From Triglochin maritima (Eukaryota > Streptophyta > Magnoliopsida > Alismatales > Juncaginaceae), in contig OY821775.1 in NCBI GenBank assembly GCA_963682175.1, positions 35,834,053-35,898,052 of the forward strand: a DNA stretch of 64,000 nucleotides, given 5' to 3'. The translations under genes and the position numbers were made by a program. How positions within the stretch are numbered: position 1 is the stretch's first letter; every line of letters begins with the position of its first letter. Below are positions 12,777 to 24,849 of this stretch, one piece after another. Under the pieces are notes generated by a model. The model did not search any database. It saw only the letters and a program-made list of their open reading frames with translations, and was not told where the DNA came from.

Positions 12777-13522
12777 ATCTCCCCGTTTTTGATGATGGCA
12801 ACCTATATTTTAATTATATCTTAATACATGGAATTTGTATATGTAAACTATGCATATTAATGCTCCCCCTATGGATGTGCATAGTTTTCGTTCAATTTTA
12901 TTCCAAATTCCAAGTTACCCCCTTAATTATCTCTCCCCCTTTGACATCCATCAAAAAACTGATATTAATAAAACAAAGGTTATACAATTAAAGGTCAATG
13001 TGGATGTCTTGTAATGAAGTTACTCCCCCTAAAATTTTCACTTCCTTACTCTAAAAAATGATATTCAATAAGCTCCCCCTATCGATATGAATATGATTTT
13101 GCAATTAAGTTTAATTTTATTACTCCCCTATTAACATCAAGTGAATATTACAATTAAGCATGTGATGCTTCATTTCCCCTTTCTACATCCATTTAGACAA
13201 TTTGACTCTAAACATTATGGATGTTATTCAAACATAATAATTTGCAAGGAATGGGTATATGATATGTCAATTAAGCATATAACCTAGACTAGAACCAATT
13301 TGATTGATAAAGTTTAGAGGATAGGAAATTATACCAACTTGAAGCTTGAATTGGTTCCAATCTCATTCGGTGACGCAACCGGATTTGAATTTAACTCTTA
13401 AGCTCGCCTAGTCACCACCGATTTCTTCCTCAAGCACCTACAAGTGTAGATTTAGGTACCCAAACAACTTTGTGTCCTTGAATGTTAGCTTTGGGAACCC
13501 AAACCATTTTGGTTTTAGGAGC
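12777..13522 (-). other. Polypurine-rich 3' region of F
   Basis: Next to the LTR, the minus strand carries the likely polypurine tract (ATCTCCCCG on plus at 12777) and many further GGGGGAG-type tracts within about 550 bp (plus-strand CTCCCCC or TCCCCC words near 12861, 12932, 13022 and 13075). There is no ORF of note. The gag end begins near 13500. Confidence 0.6.
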
Positions 13523-14040
13523 CTACACATTTGAGGAAGTATGTTTTACAACTAAGTGCTTTCCATTCAAAGTTGTATAAGATGCATGGTTTTTCAATTT
13601 TGCATTAAATCCTAAACCATGTTTTTGCAAAGATTGTCTTTGACTTCCTAATAGCATGTTAAGCATCTTAGTTCCATGTGTGAACCTTTCTAAATCTTTT
13701 CTTAATTGCACATTGCAAGCTTGAAGATCTAGTTGTTCACAATCTATAGGTGTTGCTTTTAATTTATCAAAATTTGATGCATAATTTTCTAGTTTAGCAA
13801 CCACCTCATTTTTCTCATTCATGCATGTTTCAATTTGGCTTTGGAGATCTTTAATTTGCTTTCTAGCATTTTTGTTCTTTTCACAAATGATCTCATACTG
13901 TTTAACTAAGTCATGAAATGCATTTTGAATCTCAACATGTGTATAAGTTTCTTCATTAACACTAGAATGTGAGCTATCACTATAATATGACTTAGTTGAG
14001 CATGAATTACTAGAGCAAGAGTTAGATTCTCCTCTTTCTA
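13523..14040 (-). pseudogene. F gag C-terminal remnant, copy 1
   Basis: On the minus strand a coiled-coil-like stretch (KLENYASNFDKL... LRKDLERFTHG) leads into GSQRQSLQKHGLGF. That block corresponds to the SQR-LDK-GLGY block found in the C-terminal half of many plant Copia gag proteins. The frame is open only for 99 codons (13523-13822), and earlier parts are broken. No protease or RT follows on the 3' side, where the polypurine region begins directly. Confidence 0.65.
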
Positions 14041-14694
14041 TATGATTTCTCCCCCTTCATATATATGAACTATGCATGTATACAATGCTCCCTCTATTAA
14101 TATGCATAGTATGAATTAATTTTATATCAATCTCTATCATTATCCCCCTGTGAAACCAATCAGATGCAAACATTGAAGGCATAAGATGCAAAGATTAGGA
14201 TTATATGAGTCTCCCCCTTAATTAAATGATAAATCATTATATCCTCCCTCTATCACTAAGGCCTAAAAGAAAAGATGTATAATATGATATCATTAGGCAT
14301 TCAATATCCAATCTCCTCTCAATAGTGAAAATGACTTTATGAATTTAATACAAATGTTTTCTTTAATCTTGAGATTGATATTTTCTTTCTTGAGTTGATC
14401 GCTACCGATCTTATTCTTTCTAAGTACCTACAAGTGAAGACTTTGGTACCCAAATAACATTGGTCATTTGACACTACTTTTTTTTACCCAAACCATTTTG
14501 GTTTTTGGTGCGCAAACACTTGAGGAACTTTTGTTTAAGATGAAAGTCTTCCCATTCAAAGTAGTATGAATAACACGGTTTTTGTTGTTATTGACATTGT
14601 AGCCTAAACCATGCTAATCTAAAGATTGTCTTTGACTATCAATTAACATATCAAGTATTTTCTTTCCTTTACTGAATCTTTCAACATCTTTTTG
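14041..14694 (-). repeat. Second copy of the F gag end and polypurine region
   Basis: This segment repeats the organisation of 12777-13700: CTCCCCC-rich words, GTACCCAAA words, and the SQR/LDK block. It is diverged, and resembles the interior of G (22855-23570) more than copy 1 does. F therefore carries a duplicated or recombined 3' interior. Confidence 0.6.
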
Positions 14695-16699
14695 TGTAAC
14701 AGCCCTAATCCACACTCGGGAGACAACAATCAACCAAGACTAAAACAAGCGAATAAGGGACATTATAAAAAATATGATTAAATTTGAGGCCTCAAATCAA
14801 ACACAAACATACGGTCAATGTAAGAGTACAATGTGGAAGGAAATACAAGAAGTTGAAATTCTACTACATAACCTACGAGATACAAGGAAATTACATCAGC
14901 TGAGCTCACTATCCAGTACTCGCGTTTGAAGCCCAAGTCACCTCCCGCCGCCTACTGCATCCCTCTTGCATATGAAAACGGCACGCCTGAGTCTCAAATG
15001 AAGTCTCAGTACACCACCCCAACCGGACACCAAACAAGGTCTAGTCGTCCTGACGGCTCACACTGGTCTCGTGTCCCAAGGCGATCACGCGTCCATCAAA
15101 GCCGAGCGTGCACCTCGACTCCACCGCTCCTCCAACACACGAAGCAACCCTTAACCCACTCTCACGGTAGAATTGTCACATGTCCCAATGTGACCACGTG
15201 CCCTGCCAGACCGAGTGTGCACCATCGACAAGACTGCACATCCGACCTACAAGCCAACGCCTTACTCCTGCCACATGCCCGAGCCCAAGCCCGATCCCAG
15301 CTCGAGCGGTCACTCGTAACAATGCTGGCGAGCTGACCAGATCTGCATCTGGGTCCGGGAATCTAACCACAACTCCTGAGCTACGAGCCCAGCTCCACCG
15401 ATCGCCCATAACAACGTTGGTAAATCATCCTAGACTGCCACAACAATGGGGCAATACCCTAATATCTAGTGATACGTGCCTCACACGTCATCTCACTGCC
15501 ATCCCACACCTAAGTCCGTGAGCAATGCTCCAACGACCACTCGAAACAACATGGGTGAAGGATCGGTTCCCCGAACCTCTCACAATCGCACAGTCTCACA
15601 AGTCACAAGGCGAGGGGTAAAGGCAATTTACCCCCAAACGCTCGGGTCTACAACCCCAACAAGATATAGAGCAAATAAACATAACAAGACTATACAATCA
15701 TATACGTAGTGTACAGAAACCATAACTTTAAACACACAATCAAAGGCACAAGGGTATAAGTGTAATTTTACCAAAATTTACGTACAAAACATAATTTTCA
15801 TAAGTTCAGGGGAAAAATAATGAATTTCCCAATTAATAGAATTTTCTACAAATATTTAGGAATTCCATATTTTCGCTAAATTAAAACATTTTTCACAATT
15901 ATAGAACGTCCATGGTTTATTACGCAGTTAATCTAATTACTCATTATTTATTCGAATACAAATAAATCCAGGATTTTTCCAACAATTAATCCAATTATTA
16001 AACCATTAAACAATTACCATTAATTTCAGGATTTCCAATGCAATCTATCCAATTATTAACTATTTAACCAAATACAATTAAATTACAAGATTTATTCTGC
16101 AATTAACCCAGATTAATTTATTCAATTAAATATTAATAAAAACCAAGGTTTTCTTTCCAATTAATCCAACTATTAAACAACTAACCAAAATACAACAAAA
16201 TACAAGGGTAAAATGCAAAATACCCAACATCAACACAAACCACAGCCCCAACACTAGTCGTCGCTGGTCACCGACCGCCGGCCTTCCTGAAGCCCTACCA
16301 CCTGCGATCGCGGCCAACCACCGCAGCCACCGCCACCACGCGGTGGCGTGGTTGGCATGGCCGCGCGCAGCTGTGCGCCTCCGATGCAACTTCGGTCATC
16401 CCACACGTGGTGCCAGCCCGCGTGCAGTCCGATGACCTTCCTCTCTGGCTCCTCCCCTCATCTTCCCGATCTCCTAAACCCTAAACACGGGTGAATGGCA
16501 TAGTTAGGGATGAAGATGACCGGAGAAAGGGTGTTTCCCCTCCGTGCCTACATGCGGACGCCGAAGCTCCTTGCCGCAGGGGACGCCTTCGTCGGAGCTG
16601 CTACAATGGAAGGTAGAGGGTGAGGGGAGATGGGTTGAGGGTTGGGTGAAGAGAATGGAGATGAGGAAGAGAGAGGGAGGTGAGGGAGAGGGTGTAACA
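14695..16699 (-). mobile_element. Solo LTR S (Gypsy-like)
   Basis: The 2005 bp sequence starts TGTAACAGCCC and ends GGGTGTAACA. A perfect 5 bp TSD, ttttg, flanks it (14690-14694 and 16700-16704). The F interior resumes seamlessly across it when compared with G near 23570. The termini resemble those of element E, so it is probably a Gypsy LTR in minus orientation that lost its interior by LTR-LTR recombination. It has a GC-rich block (about 16250-16680). The ORFs inside match nothing I recognise and look like chance. Confidence 0.8.
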
Positions 16700-16704
16700 T
16701 TTTG

Positions 16705-16938
16705 TGACTGAGCATTTTTAGCAATGAGATCTTATGTATCACTACATGAAGGTTTTGCATTTAAAGTTGCAATTTCATTAATCAAATGAGAGTTCTCTAA
16801 TGCAATATTATCATGACTAGTTAGCAAATCATTTTTCTCATTCAAGATTGATTAAATTTGACATTGTAACTTATTGATTTTCTTCTAGCTAGTTTGCTGT
16901 TTTAGCATATTTGAACAAAATTTTCAAGTAGCTCATAA
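16705..16938 (-). pseudogene. F gag remnant, continuation
   Basis: This matches the G interior at about 23575-23820 (same order of blocks), so it is the gag coding stretch of F upstream of the SQR block. It ends at the CACTA terminus at 16939. Confidence 0.65.
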
Positions 16939-17450
16939 TACTGCTACAAAATGGGTATATTACGTCGGCCTTTTTGGCATATCAAGTCGAATTCACCGAC
17001 CCTAGCTAACTGACGTGTGTCTGGGGGATGTGGTAAGGGAGGGGAATACCACGTCGGCATATGTAGGTAAACCACTTCAGTATTTACCAATAACACAGAC
17101 GTGGAATTTACAACATACCACGTGGGCCGCACCTAGACAACCGACGTGGATGTCTTATTGTTAAAACAACAAATTCGGGAAAAAATCCAATAATATGACA
17201 TACCAAGTAATTTTGTTGGCAACTGGCCGACGTGGTATGTTGTAGACACACCACGTCGGTTGAAACAGAAGGTTGACGTTGTCTGTCCATTTATTAAAAA
17301 TTGAATTTTAGGAGAACAAAACAAATAATAGAATGTACCATGTTGGTGAGTTCACAAACAACGCTGACGTGGTATGCCCTTTCATGAAATGGCATTCCAC
17401 GTTGGTTTCTACGACATAATCGACGTGTTATGTCCTTAAATGAATTTTAT
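16939..17450. repeat. Left terminus and subterminal repeats of CACTA H
   Basis: After the CACTA-type terminus come repeated CCGACGTGG / CCACGTCGG words in both orientations (for example near 17050, 17118, 17144, 17227, 17253 and 17368). These are typical of the short subterminal sites bound by the accessory transposase in En/Spm elements. Confidence 0.85.
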
Positions 17451-18174
17451 TATTTTATTCTGATTTTATTTTTAATTTCACATAAAAGTCCCTGCTATTG
17501 AAACAGAATTGCACCACATAAAATTCCCTACAATTGAAACATGCATACACCACAACATTCTGATCATCGCATATAAATAATGATTGTGTTCTACCCGATG
17601 TAATATTATATATATCTCACTTTACACTAGGATCCTTGAAATGTATAAACCAAAAATGTCACACACGCAACACACACAGATATATAAATATATAAATTTT
17701 GAGATTATGTGTAATAGATTAACTTATATATACATATATCAGTTAATCTATTACACACAATCTCAAAATTTGTAATATGTACATCCAACAAAAACAGACA
17801 TACACTTGAAAAAAATTGAAGTTGTAAGGTTGTTCTGGTAGTGAAGGTATATATTGTTGTAAACTGTGTTTGTGTGGTAAACTATGTTCCTTCAATTCAG
17901 CTACATTTGAATATGAATTGTCTCTAAACTATGTTGGTGTTTCATGTACACTATATATGCATGTCATACCAGAATTATCAGTTAGAAGGCTGCATGTGGC
18001 TGCAATGTCTCAGGTTTTGATTTACAATGTGGTTAGGTTTGAATGTCAGGTTAAAATCCTACACATCATCACCAATGATATATCATGTTTATTCATCTAT
18101 TATAGTAAAAGCTTAAAGAGGACAACATCACCCAATAAATTTACATTCATCAATTAAGTTTTTGACATCATATG
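17451..18174. other. Non-coding 3' region of CACTA H
   Basis: This is AT-rich and contains one strong inverted repeat (17694-17771). A 95-codon frame at 17870-18157 has no recognisable motif and is not called. Confidence 0.5.
17694..17771. repeat. Near-perfect hairpin (31 bp arms)
   Basis: Arms 17694-17724 and 17741-17771 are inverted with 30 of 31 positions matching and a 16 nt AT loop. Transcribed, it would fold into a miRNA- or siRNA-like hairpin. It could also be a small foldback element. Confidence 0.85.
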
Positions 18175-18769
18175 TAGGGTTGTAAATAGGTTGGATAAAA
18201 ACCGTTTAACCATCCTAACCGAACTGACGGGTAGGGTCACGGGTTGTAAAAATCATAACCGTTTAATAAATGGACGGATAAGGGCTGTGAAAATCATAAC
18301 CGTTTAATAAATGAGCGGATAATGTTACATGATTTAACCCGTCCGTTTAATCGTTTAACCGCGAAACATAATGAATATATATAATATTTTGTTATATATA
18401 CTATATACATATAAATGTTTGTATTGTGTAGATGTTTGATGTTGTTTTATATGAATTTGTTGATGTTTAGATTATGAATTTTGGGAGGTTTTGATTATAA
18501 AATTTTGGATGTTATGGTGTTTTTAACAAGTTTGACAAGTTTTTATCTATTTAACCATTTACCCAACTCTTATATCAGTTTTAGTATCCATTAAGTTTTA
18601 ACCATATAACTATTTAATCGCCCAAAACCGTTTATTAATTAAACGGGTAGGTTCATTGGTAGAGGTAAAAATAAACGGGTTTCAAACCGAACCGCGATCT
18701 GTTTAATTAGACAGCTAGGGTCATGGGTAAGCCCTATAACCGCCCAAGAACCGCTCAGTTACAGCCCTA
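18175..18769. mobile_element. hAT-type MITE M
   Basis: The 595 bp element has termini TAGGGTTGTAA and, inverted, TAGGGCTGTAA, matching the common plant hAT MITE end. An 8 bp TSD flanks it, atcatatg (18167-18174) and gtcatatg (18770-18777), with 7 of 8 bases identical. Its interior is rich in CCGTTTAA/TTAAACGG words in both orientations. There is no ORF. Confidence 0.85.
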
Positions 18770-18779
18770 GTCATATGAC

Positions 18780-18971
18780 TGATGACAAAAGAAGACCACA
18801 TCTCTCGCGCAGTGTATATCTCTTCGTGAAACATATATAACGCAACATAAAATCAATATCAAAATTTACCAATCTTAAATCTCCCGTTGTCACTCCCTTC
18901 TCAACAAGTTCTTCCATATACCTAATTATGTAGTAACCGCATTCAGTACTTCCAACTTGTTTACGACACTA
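18780..18971 (-). pseudogene. CACTA H, Ulp1-like protease catalytic-Cys exon
   Basis: The minus strand reads RKQVGSTECGYYIIRYMEEL. It contains the Q-x5-C catalytic arrangement of C48 (Ulp1/SENP-like) peptidases that plant CACTA ORFs often carry. The open frame runs from a plausible AG acceptor (minus, about 18972) to a TGA just before the hAT MITE. The earlier half of the domain lies at about 26380-26640, across the G insertion. The role in CACTA elements is uncertain; it may be SUMO deconjugation. Confidence 0.75.
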
Positions 18972-19054
18972 CAATTAAGAAGTCATGTATATTAGGAAAA
19001 CAACAAAATTAATGCAAAGTATAATGCATATTATAAAAACAATATTACTGAATC

Positions 19055-22000
19055 TGTTAGGATCGATGGCACTCTAACCACTAGATAAATGCGGAATTAA
19101 AACACTAATTGAAGGATTAAGTAAATAAACATGGAAACCACAAAATCGATGACACCAGAGTTTAGAGAGGTTTAGCGATCCTCCAACCCTCACTTACGGT
19201 TCCACTAATCGATCTCCATTTTGGGTCGAGATCAACACCTTCTACAATCACCTCGCCTCGTTCGTGTCTCCTCTCACAAACCGAGAGGGAGATTCCTCAA
19301 ATCTTTACAACTTGGTGATTCTTTGATGTGGAAGTGGATTCACAAAATATAATCACAAAATCAATGACCAACTTGAGCACACTTGGATATTGATATGGAA
19401 TGGATATGCAAGTGGTGAAGATGCATCTTTGAGTGTATTTGGAGCTTTGAAGATTTGGGAAATGAGAGCACAAAGAGTATGGATGAATTGAGAGTGTAGA
19501 GTGTTTGTTTGTGTCTCTTGATTGAGGCCTATATAGGTTTCAAAGATAATAGAGCAAAACGGGAGTTGGTGGAGTTATGAACCGATGAGAAACAAGAGTT
19601 TGCTTGAAGCTCGGGCAGAATTCTAGATTTGTTCGGTCGACCAAAGTCCATTCGGATTACCGTTTGGTTACTCCAGGAAATGGCTTCAATTTCAACCAGT
19701 AGAGGTTTTGCTTTACCGAAAGAAGTTCAGTGCACCATTCGAGCGTGGACAATAAAGGTTGGTTGTTTCAAAACATAGGCTAGAATCCTAAGGTCCAAGG
19801 CAATTTGGTCGATCTAATAGCCTTTGGTCGACCTAATCGACAAATCCAAAACTAATACAAGGCAGTTCAGTCGACCTAATCAACAAATCCAAAGAGTAAA
19901 CTCCAAAACTAATCAAAAGCAGTTCGGACGACCTAATTCCATTCGATCGACCTAACTTGGCTGGGATACAATCCAAGGCAATTCGGTCGACCAAACTTGG
20001 TTGGTGATGTGTTTGTTTTAAATACCGCAAGTGCACGACGTCCGTGAAGACGTGGAAAAGATAGGTCGATCCACAGGGAGGTGTGTCGACTCTGGTTCTT
20101 CCAAAGGCAAGTGGGAAAAGAGGGGAGAAGAGTTGTGATTACACTAGTTAAATTACACTAGCTAAATTACACTAAACTAGCAAGCATCAAACAAGGAAAA
20201 CGAAAGCGAGGGAAATCGAAAGCAAGATAAAATTCAGGAAAAAAACCTTAAAGGGTAGAGTGTGTGGACATATCAAGTGAAATAAGTGATGAATGACACA
20301 TATAAGCATGTATGTGTGTGTCTTCATGCATAGGAAGTGTTTAAAGATGTGGCAAAACCTATCAATCCATTCACACAACGTATCGGAAATTTCTACTTCA
20401 TTAGCATAAGACTAGGTTCAGCATGAGTGGTTTCTAAATGTTATGGCAAGACTCATCAAAACCAGGAACTCATGTGAAGAACAAAGCTATGCATGGGAAG
20501 TGTCTAAATGTTATTGCAAAACTCATCAAAGCAAAGTTTCTTCAATCAATCAAGCAAGCAAACACAAATACAAACACATAACTAACATGTAGCATATTCA
20601 ACAAGAAATTTCAGTCAATAAACATGAGAAAACTATGCATGGGAAGTGTCTAAATCTTATGGCAAAACTCATCAAAAATCTCCCAACATGTAGATGATTA
20701 AAATACCCTCAATGAACATACAAACATGCAAGTCTATACAATCAAAAAATTATCAAATATACAAATTTCACAACATATATGCACATTATCTCCACCCCCA
20801 CCCCCAAATGGGGGATGAAACTACTCATTAATCATTGAGAAAAGAAAACAAAACGAAATTAAGTTAAGCATGGAAGAATTAAAAGAGCAGACAACATTAA
20901 AATTAACTAAGAAAAATTATTTTATTTACATGAGTCACATTACAAGTAGCATTCTTCTCCACTTGAGTTTTGCTCCAAGACTTACTCTAAGTAGAGAGAA
21001 TGTCAGCAAGCAATGGGTGAATACAAAGGAGAAGTAAGAGTTCTATTTATAGTTGATTGACATCATCTCATGCATATATTTGTGTCTTATATCCTTTATT
21101 CTTATCCAAAGTAATGCTACGTAATGAGTTTTATGTTTAAGTTTCAGGAATAAACAGGTTTGAGAAGAAGAGAGACAAAAATGACTTAAAAGCAAGACAA
21201 ATGACTAACTTGTAAGACTTATGGACTGAGATGCAAGAGAGAGGGACCTAGATGTAAAACCAAAAGGACCAATGAGCAAATGAAGAAACTCCACACCATC
21301 ATAAGGAGTATTTTGGCAATTCGATTCAGGCCTAAACTCCAACAACCAACTTGGGTGCATCAAACATGAAGAAATCAAGCCAAACAACCACAGTCCAAAT
21401 CCAGACCCGATCCAGACTATAGACCGCCAATTGGTTGTCGGTTTTTCTTCGGATACAATAAGATTTAGGTGGGTCATGTATTAGAGTGTTTTATGTCTAT
21501 TTTTAGTAGTGCATTAATCCCATATCTGGGGATTATTACCGATTGTCTTTTCCTATGACTATAAATAGAACTCTTCATTCTCCTTTGTATTTACCCATTT
21601 CTTGGTGGCATTCTGTCTACTTGGAGTAAGCCTTGGAGCAAAACTCAATGTGGAGGAGAATGCCACTTGTAATGTGAGTCATGTAAATAAAATAATTCTT
21701 CATAGTTTGTTTTAATGTTGTCTTTGTTTTAATGCTTGCTTTTTTAGCATGTTTTGTTTGTCTTAATCTTAGTAGAAGTAATTAGCATGTTTCCCTTTCC
21801 TATCTTAATGACCTTAATTTCGTTTTTTCTTATTCTAATGAGTAGTGAGTAGTTTCATCCCCCTTTAGAAGTAATTAGCATGTTTCCCTTTCCTATCGTA
21901 ATGACCTTAATTTCGTTTTTTCTTCTTCTAATGAGTAGTGAGTAGTTTCGTCCCCCTTTGGGGGTGGAGTTGATGTTTATACATGTCATGTAGAATGGAA

Positions 22001-22790
22001 ATGCATGCTAAATATTGTTGTATGTGAGAAATATTAGTATGCTTGTTTGAATTAAAGAGAATCATTAACTTGATGGTTTCTGTCATAATCTTTAAGTACA
22101 TTCCATGCTTGTTTAGGTTCTTAATAACAAACTTGTTCATGCTCATAATAATCACTTAAGTAAGTGATTTAGATGATAGGTCTTGTCATGAGGTACTTCT
22201 TATGCATAGCAACACTACCTACACTCGTGCTATATTTGATGAACCCGATTTGGTTGTTGATGTTTGGGCCCATATCTAATTGTCAAAATACTCCTCATGA
22301 TGGTGTCGAGCTTCTTGATTTGCTCATTGATCTTTTTGGTTTACATCCGGGTCCTTTTCTCTTCCATCTCAGTCCATAACTCCTGCAATTCAGTCTTTTT
22401 CCTTGCTTTTAAGTCCTTTTTGAGTCTCTTCTTCCCAAACTTGTTTATTCCTGAAACTTAAACATAAAACTCGTTACGTAGCATTGTTTAGGTTCCAGAT
22501 AATGGATATAAGACACAAATATATGCATGATATGATGTCAATCAGCTGGCACTGAATCCTAGTGCTCAATTTTCCTATGGACTCAATATATAGAAAATTA
22601 CAAGTCTTCGTCCTTGATATCTTTGTCGCAATGCTCTTTCTCTTGATCAACATATTAAGATAATTGCAAGTATACATGTATATGGAATGCATGTAATCTT
22701 GTTTGCTCACTTTTATTGATTAGGTTGATTGATTAAGATTAGTTATATTAGTCATCAAAATTAATATAGATTAAGGCCTAAAATCCAACA
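19055..22790 (-). repeat. 3' LTR of G, split by LTR I
   Basis: The two LTR parts, 19055-20004 and 22550-22790, match the 5' LTR. The LTR end is at 22790, followed by the polypurine tract. Palindrome-like TCGGTCGACC words lie between 19629 and 20000. Confidence 0.85.
20005..22544. mobile_element. Rearranged LTR I with internal inversion (A-related family)
   Basis: The ends are proper LTR ends in minus orientation (U5 end at 20005, U3 start at 22544). The TSD is gttgg / gctgg (20000-20004, 22545-22549; 4 of 5 identical). Inside, 20005-21053 reads as minus-strand R-U5 and 21055 to about 22230 as plus-strand U3-R with its own TATA (21560-21567). From about 22230 to 22544 it reads again as minus-strand U3. 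A palindrome half lies near 21424. It has no ORF and no primer site. Confidence 0.8.
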
Positions 22791-23190
22791 ATCTCCCTTT
22801 TTTTGATGATGACCAATCTATATCTTATGTTTGAGTTTCAATTTAATTTTTCCCTTTTCTATATGATTACTCCCGCTTCATATATGTAAACTATGCATGT
22901 ATAATACGCTAACAATATGCATAGTATAATTTAATTGAAGCTCAATCATTATCATTCTCCCCCTTTGACATCAATCAAATGCAAACATATGATGTTAAGG
23001 CTAGAATTACATAATTTCTCCCCCTTAATTAGATGATAAAATAATATATGCTCCACCTATAACTAAGGCCTAAAAAACAATGATGTATGTTATCATTTAA
23101 GCATGCAATATCCCTAGATTAGAACCAATTGTTAAAGCTAAGAGTATTGAAAATGTGACCCAACATTTGATCATTGATATGGTATTGGTT
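22791..23190 (-). other. Polypurine-rich 3' region of G
   Basis: The probable polypurine tract abuts the LTR (22791-22804 on plus). Further CTCCCCC-type words follow near 22957 and 23021, as in F. There is no ORF. Confidence 0.6.
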
Positions 23191-24796
23191 TCAATCTCCT
23201 TTCGATAGAGACGTCGGCTTTCTGAATTCGATCCAAATGTTTTCTTTGAAGCTTGGGATCGATATTTTCTTGCTTGAGTCGATCTGTACTGATCCTTCTC
23301 CTTCTAAGTACCTACAAGTGAAGATTTTGGTACCCAAACAACCTTGGGTCCTTTTGACATTAATTTTTGGTACCCAAACCCTTTTGGTCTTTGATGCCCA
23401 AACACTTGAGGAACTTTTATTCGTAAAGAAATGGCTTCCACTCATAGTGGTGTGACTCACATAGTTTTTGTATTTATTAATGTAATAACCTAAAGCATGC
23501 TTATCTAAAGATTGTCTTTGACTACCAATAAGCATATCAAGCATTTCTTTCCTTTAGTGAATCTTTCAATATCTTTTTGTAATTGAGCATTTTTAGCAAT
23601 AAGATCTTACGTATCATCACTACGTGAAGGTTTTGCATTTAGAGTTGCAATTTCATCAATCAAATGAGAATTCTCTAATACAATTTTATCATGACTAGCA
23701 AGCAAATCATTTTTTTTCGTTCATGATAGATTCTATTTGACATTGTAGCTCATTGATTTTATTTCAAGCTAGTTCGTTCCTTTGACAAATTTGTTCAAAG
23801 TTCTCAAGTAATTCATTGAATTTAATTTTAATTTCATTATATGAATTTAAATCAGTTGAATCGCGACTAGAGCAAGAAGATACCTTACTATCTTAATCTT
23901 CTATTGCCAATTTGCCATGAAGCACATTAAAGCGAAATTGCCTTCAATTGGTGAAGATGATGTTGAATCATTCCAAGTTTCTTTGAGAGATTTCTTCTTC
24001 TCTTTTCTTTTGCTCTTCTTGTTTTCTTTTCTCCTTTCCTTTTCTTCGTTGAGGAACTCTTTGAATTGTTGTGCCACAAATTCTTCTTCAATGTCACTAT
24101 CCCATTTGTTGGAGTTGGAGTTCGCAACAGTGTGAAGCACCAATGATTTCATGGCTCCCTTCTCCTTGTGGTATTTCATTTTTATCTCATATGTCATAAG
24201 ACTACCCATAAGCTCCTAACTGACAATTTGGGGAGATCTTGTGCTTCTTCGATTGCGGTCATCTTCTTCTCTCATTCCTCGGTGAGTGACAGAAGAATCT
24301 TTTGAGCCATTTCTCCCTTGCTAAAAATTTTGCCATGAGTTTTAAGAGAGTTAATGATCTCGATGAAGCGAGTGTGCATCTTGCTTATGTTCTCACCGAA
24401 TTATATAAGAAAGAGTTCATATTTATGCATAAGTAAACTAATCATATTTGCTATCATTCAACTTGAACCCTCATGATGGATTTCTAATGTATTCCACATG
24501 TCATATGCACTTTGACAACCATTTACTCTATTGTATTCCCCTTCATTTAACCCACAATACTAGATGTTCATTATGTGGGAATTCATCTCCGCTTCCTTAA
24601 TTTTGGGTCTAGTTAGGGACATAATGTCATCATCATTTGGAGGTGTGTATGGGTTCAAAATGAATGTCCAATATTTCAAATCATTTGATTGCAAATAGAT
24701 TCTCATTGTCTTCTTCCAATAATCATAATTTTGACCATTAAACAAAGGTGATCTAGTTGTGGACAAACTCGTACAATGATTAGAGGTAGATGTCAT
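23191..24796 (-). pseudogene. Copia gag of element G
   Basis: The minus-strand frame starts at an ATG (24796) with TSLSTTRSPLFNGQNYDYWK, the typical start of a plant Copia gag. It continues through AYDMWNTLEIHHEGS, the FIEIINSLK...KILLSLTEE region, TAIEEAQDLPKLS and a Lys/Glu-rich coiled segment to GSQRQSLDKHALGY and KRVWVPK. Stops near 24560, 24425, 24388 and 24285, plus frame changes, break it. Gag normally forms the particle that packages the RNA. The usual CCHC-protease-integrase part does not follow; instead the 3' polypurine region begins, so this family lost pol before or during its spread (F has the same structure). Confidence 0.8.
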
Positions 24797-24835
24797 GTTA
24801 AATTACGATTAAGTAAATGAAATTAATGACCTAAT

Positions 24836-24847
24836 GCTCTGATACCA
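24836..24847 (-). other. Primer-binding site of G (initiator Met tRNA)
   Basis: On the minus strand it reads TGGTATCAGAGC, two bases after the 5' LTR end. It is a perfect match to the usual site. Confidence 0.95.
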
Positions 24848-24849
24848 AT

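Larger units (their letters stand above)
11342..16938 (-). mobile_element. Gag-only Copia element F (left part)
   Basis: This minus-strand LTR element is inserted into the Copia P reverse transcriptase, with expected TSD tggtt at 11337-11341. The part in view is the 3' LTR, a polypurine-rich 3' region and the C-terminal end of gag. A solo LTR (14695-16699) interrupts it, and CACTA element H cuts it at 16939. The rest of gag and the 5' LTR should lie right of the window. It is closely related in its interior to element G. Neither shows any pol. Confidence 0.8.

Noticed and set aside
14926..15709. Overlapping ORFs of 77-136 codons in the solo LTR
   Set aside because: They lie in several frames, are Ser/Thr/Pro/Arg-rich from base composition, have no motif, and are inside an LTR.
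17870..18157. 95-codon frame in CACTA H
   Set aside because: No recognisable domain, no consistent coding signal, and in the non-coding 3' end of the transposon.
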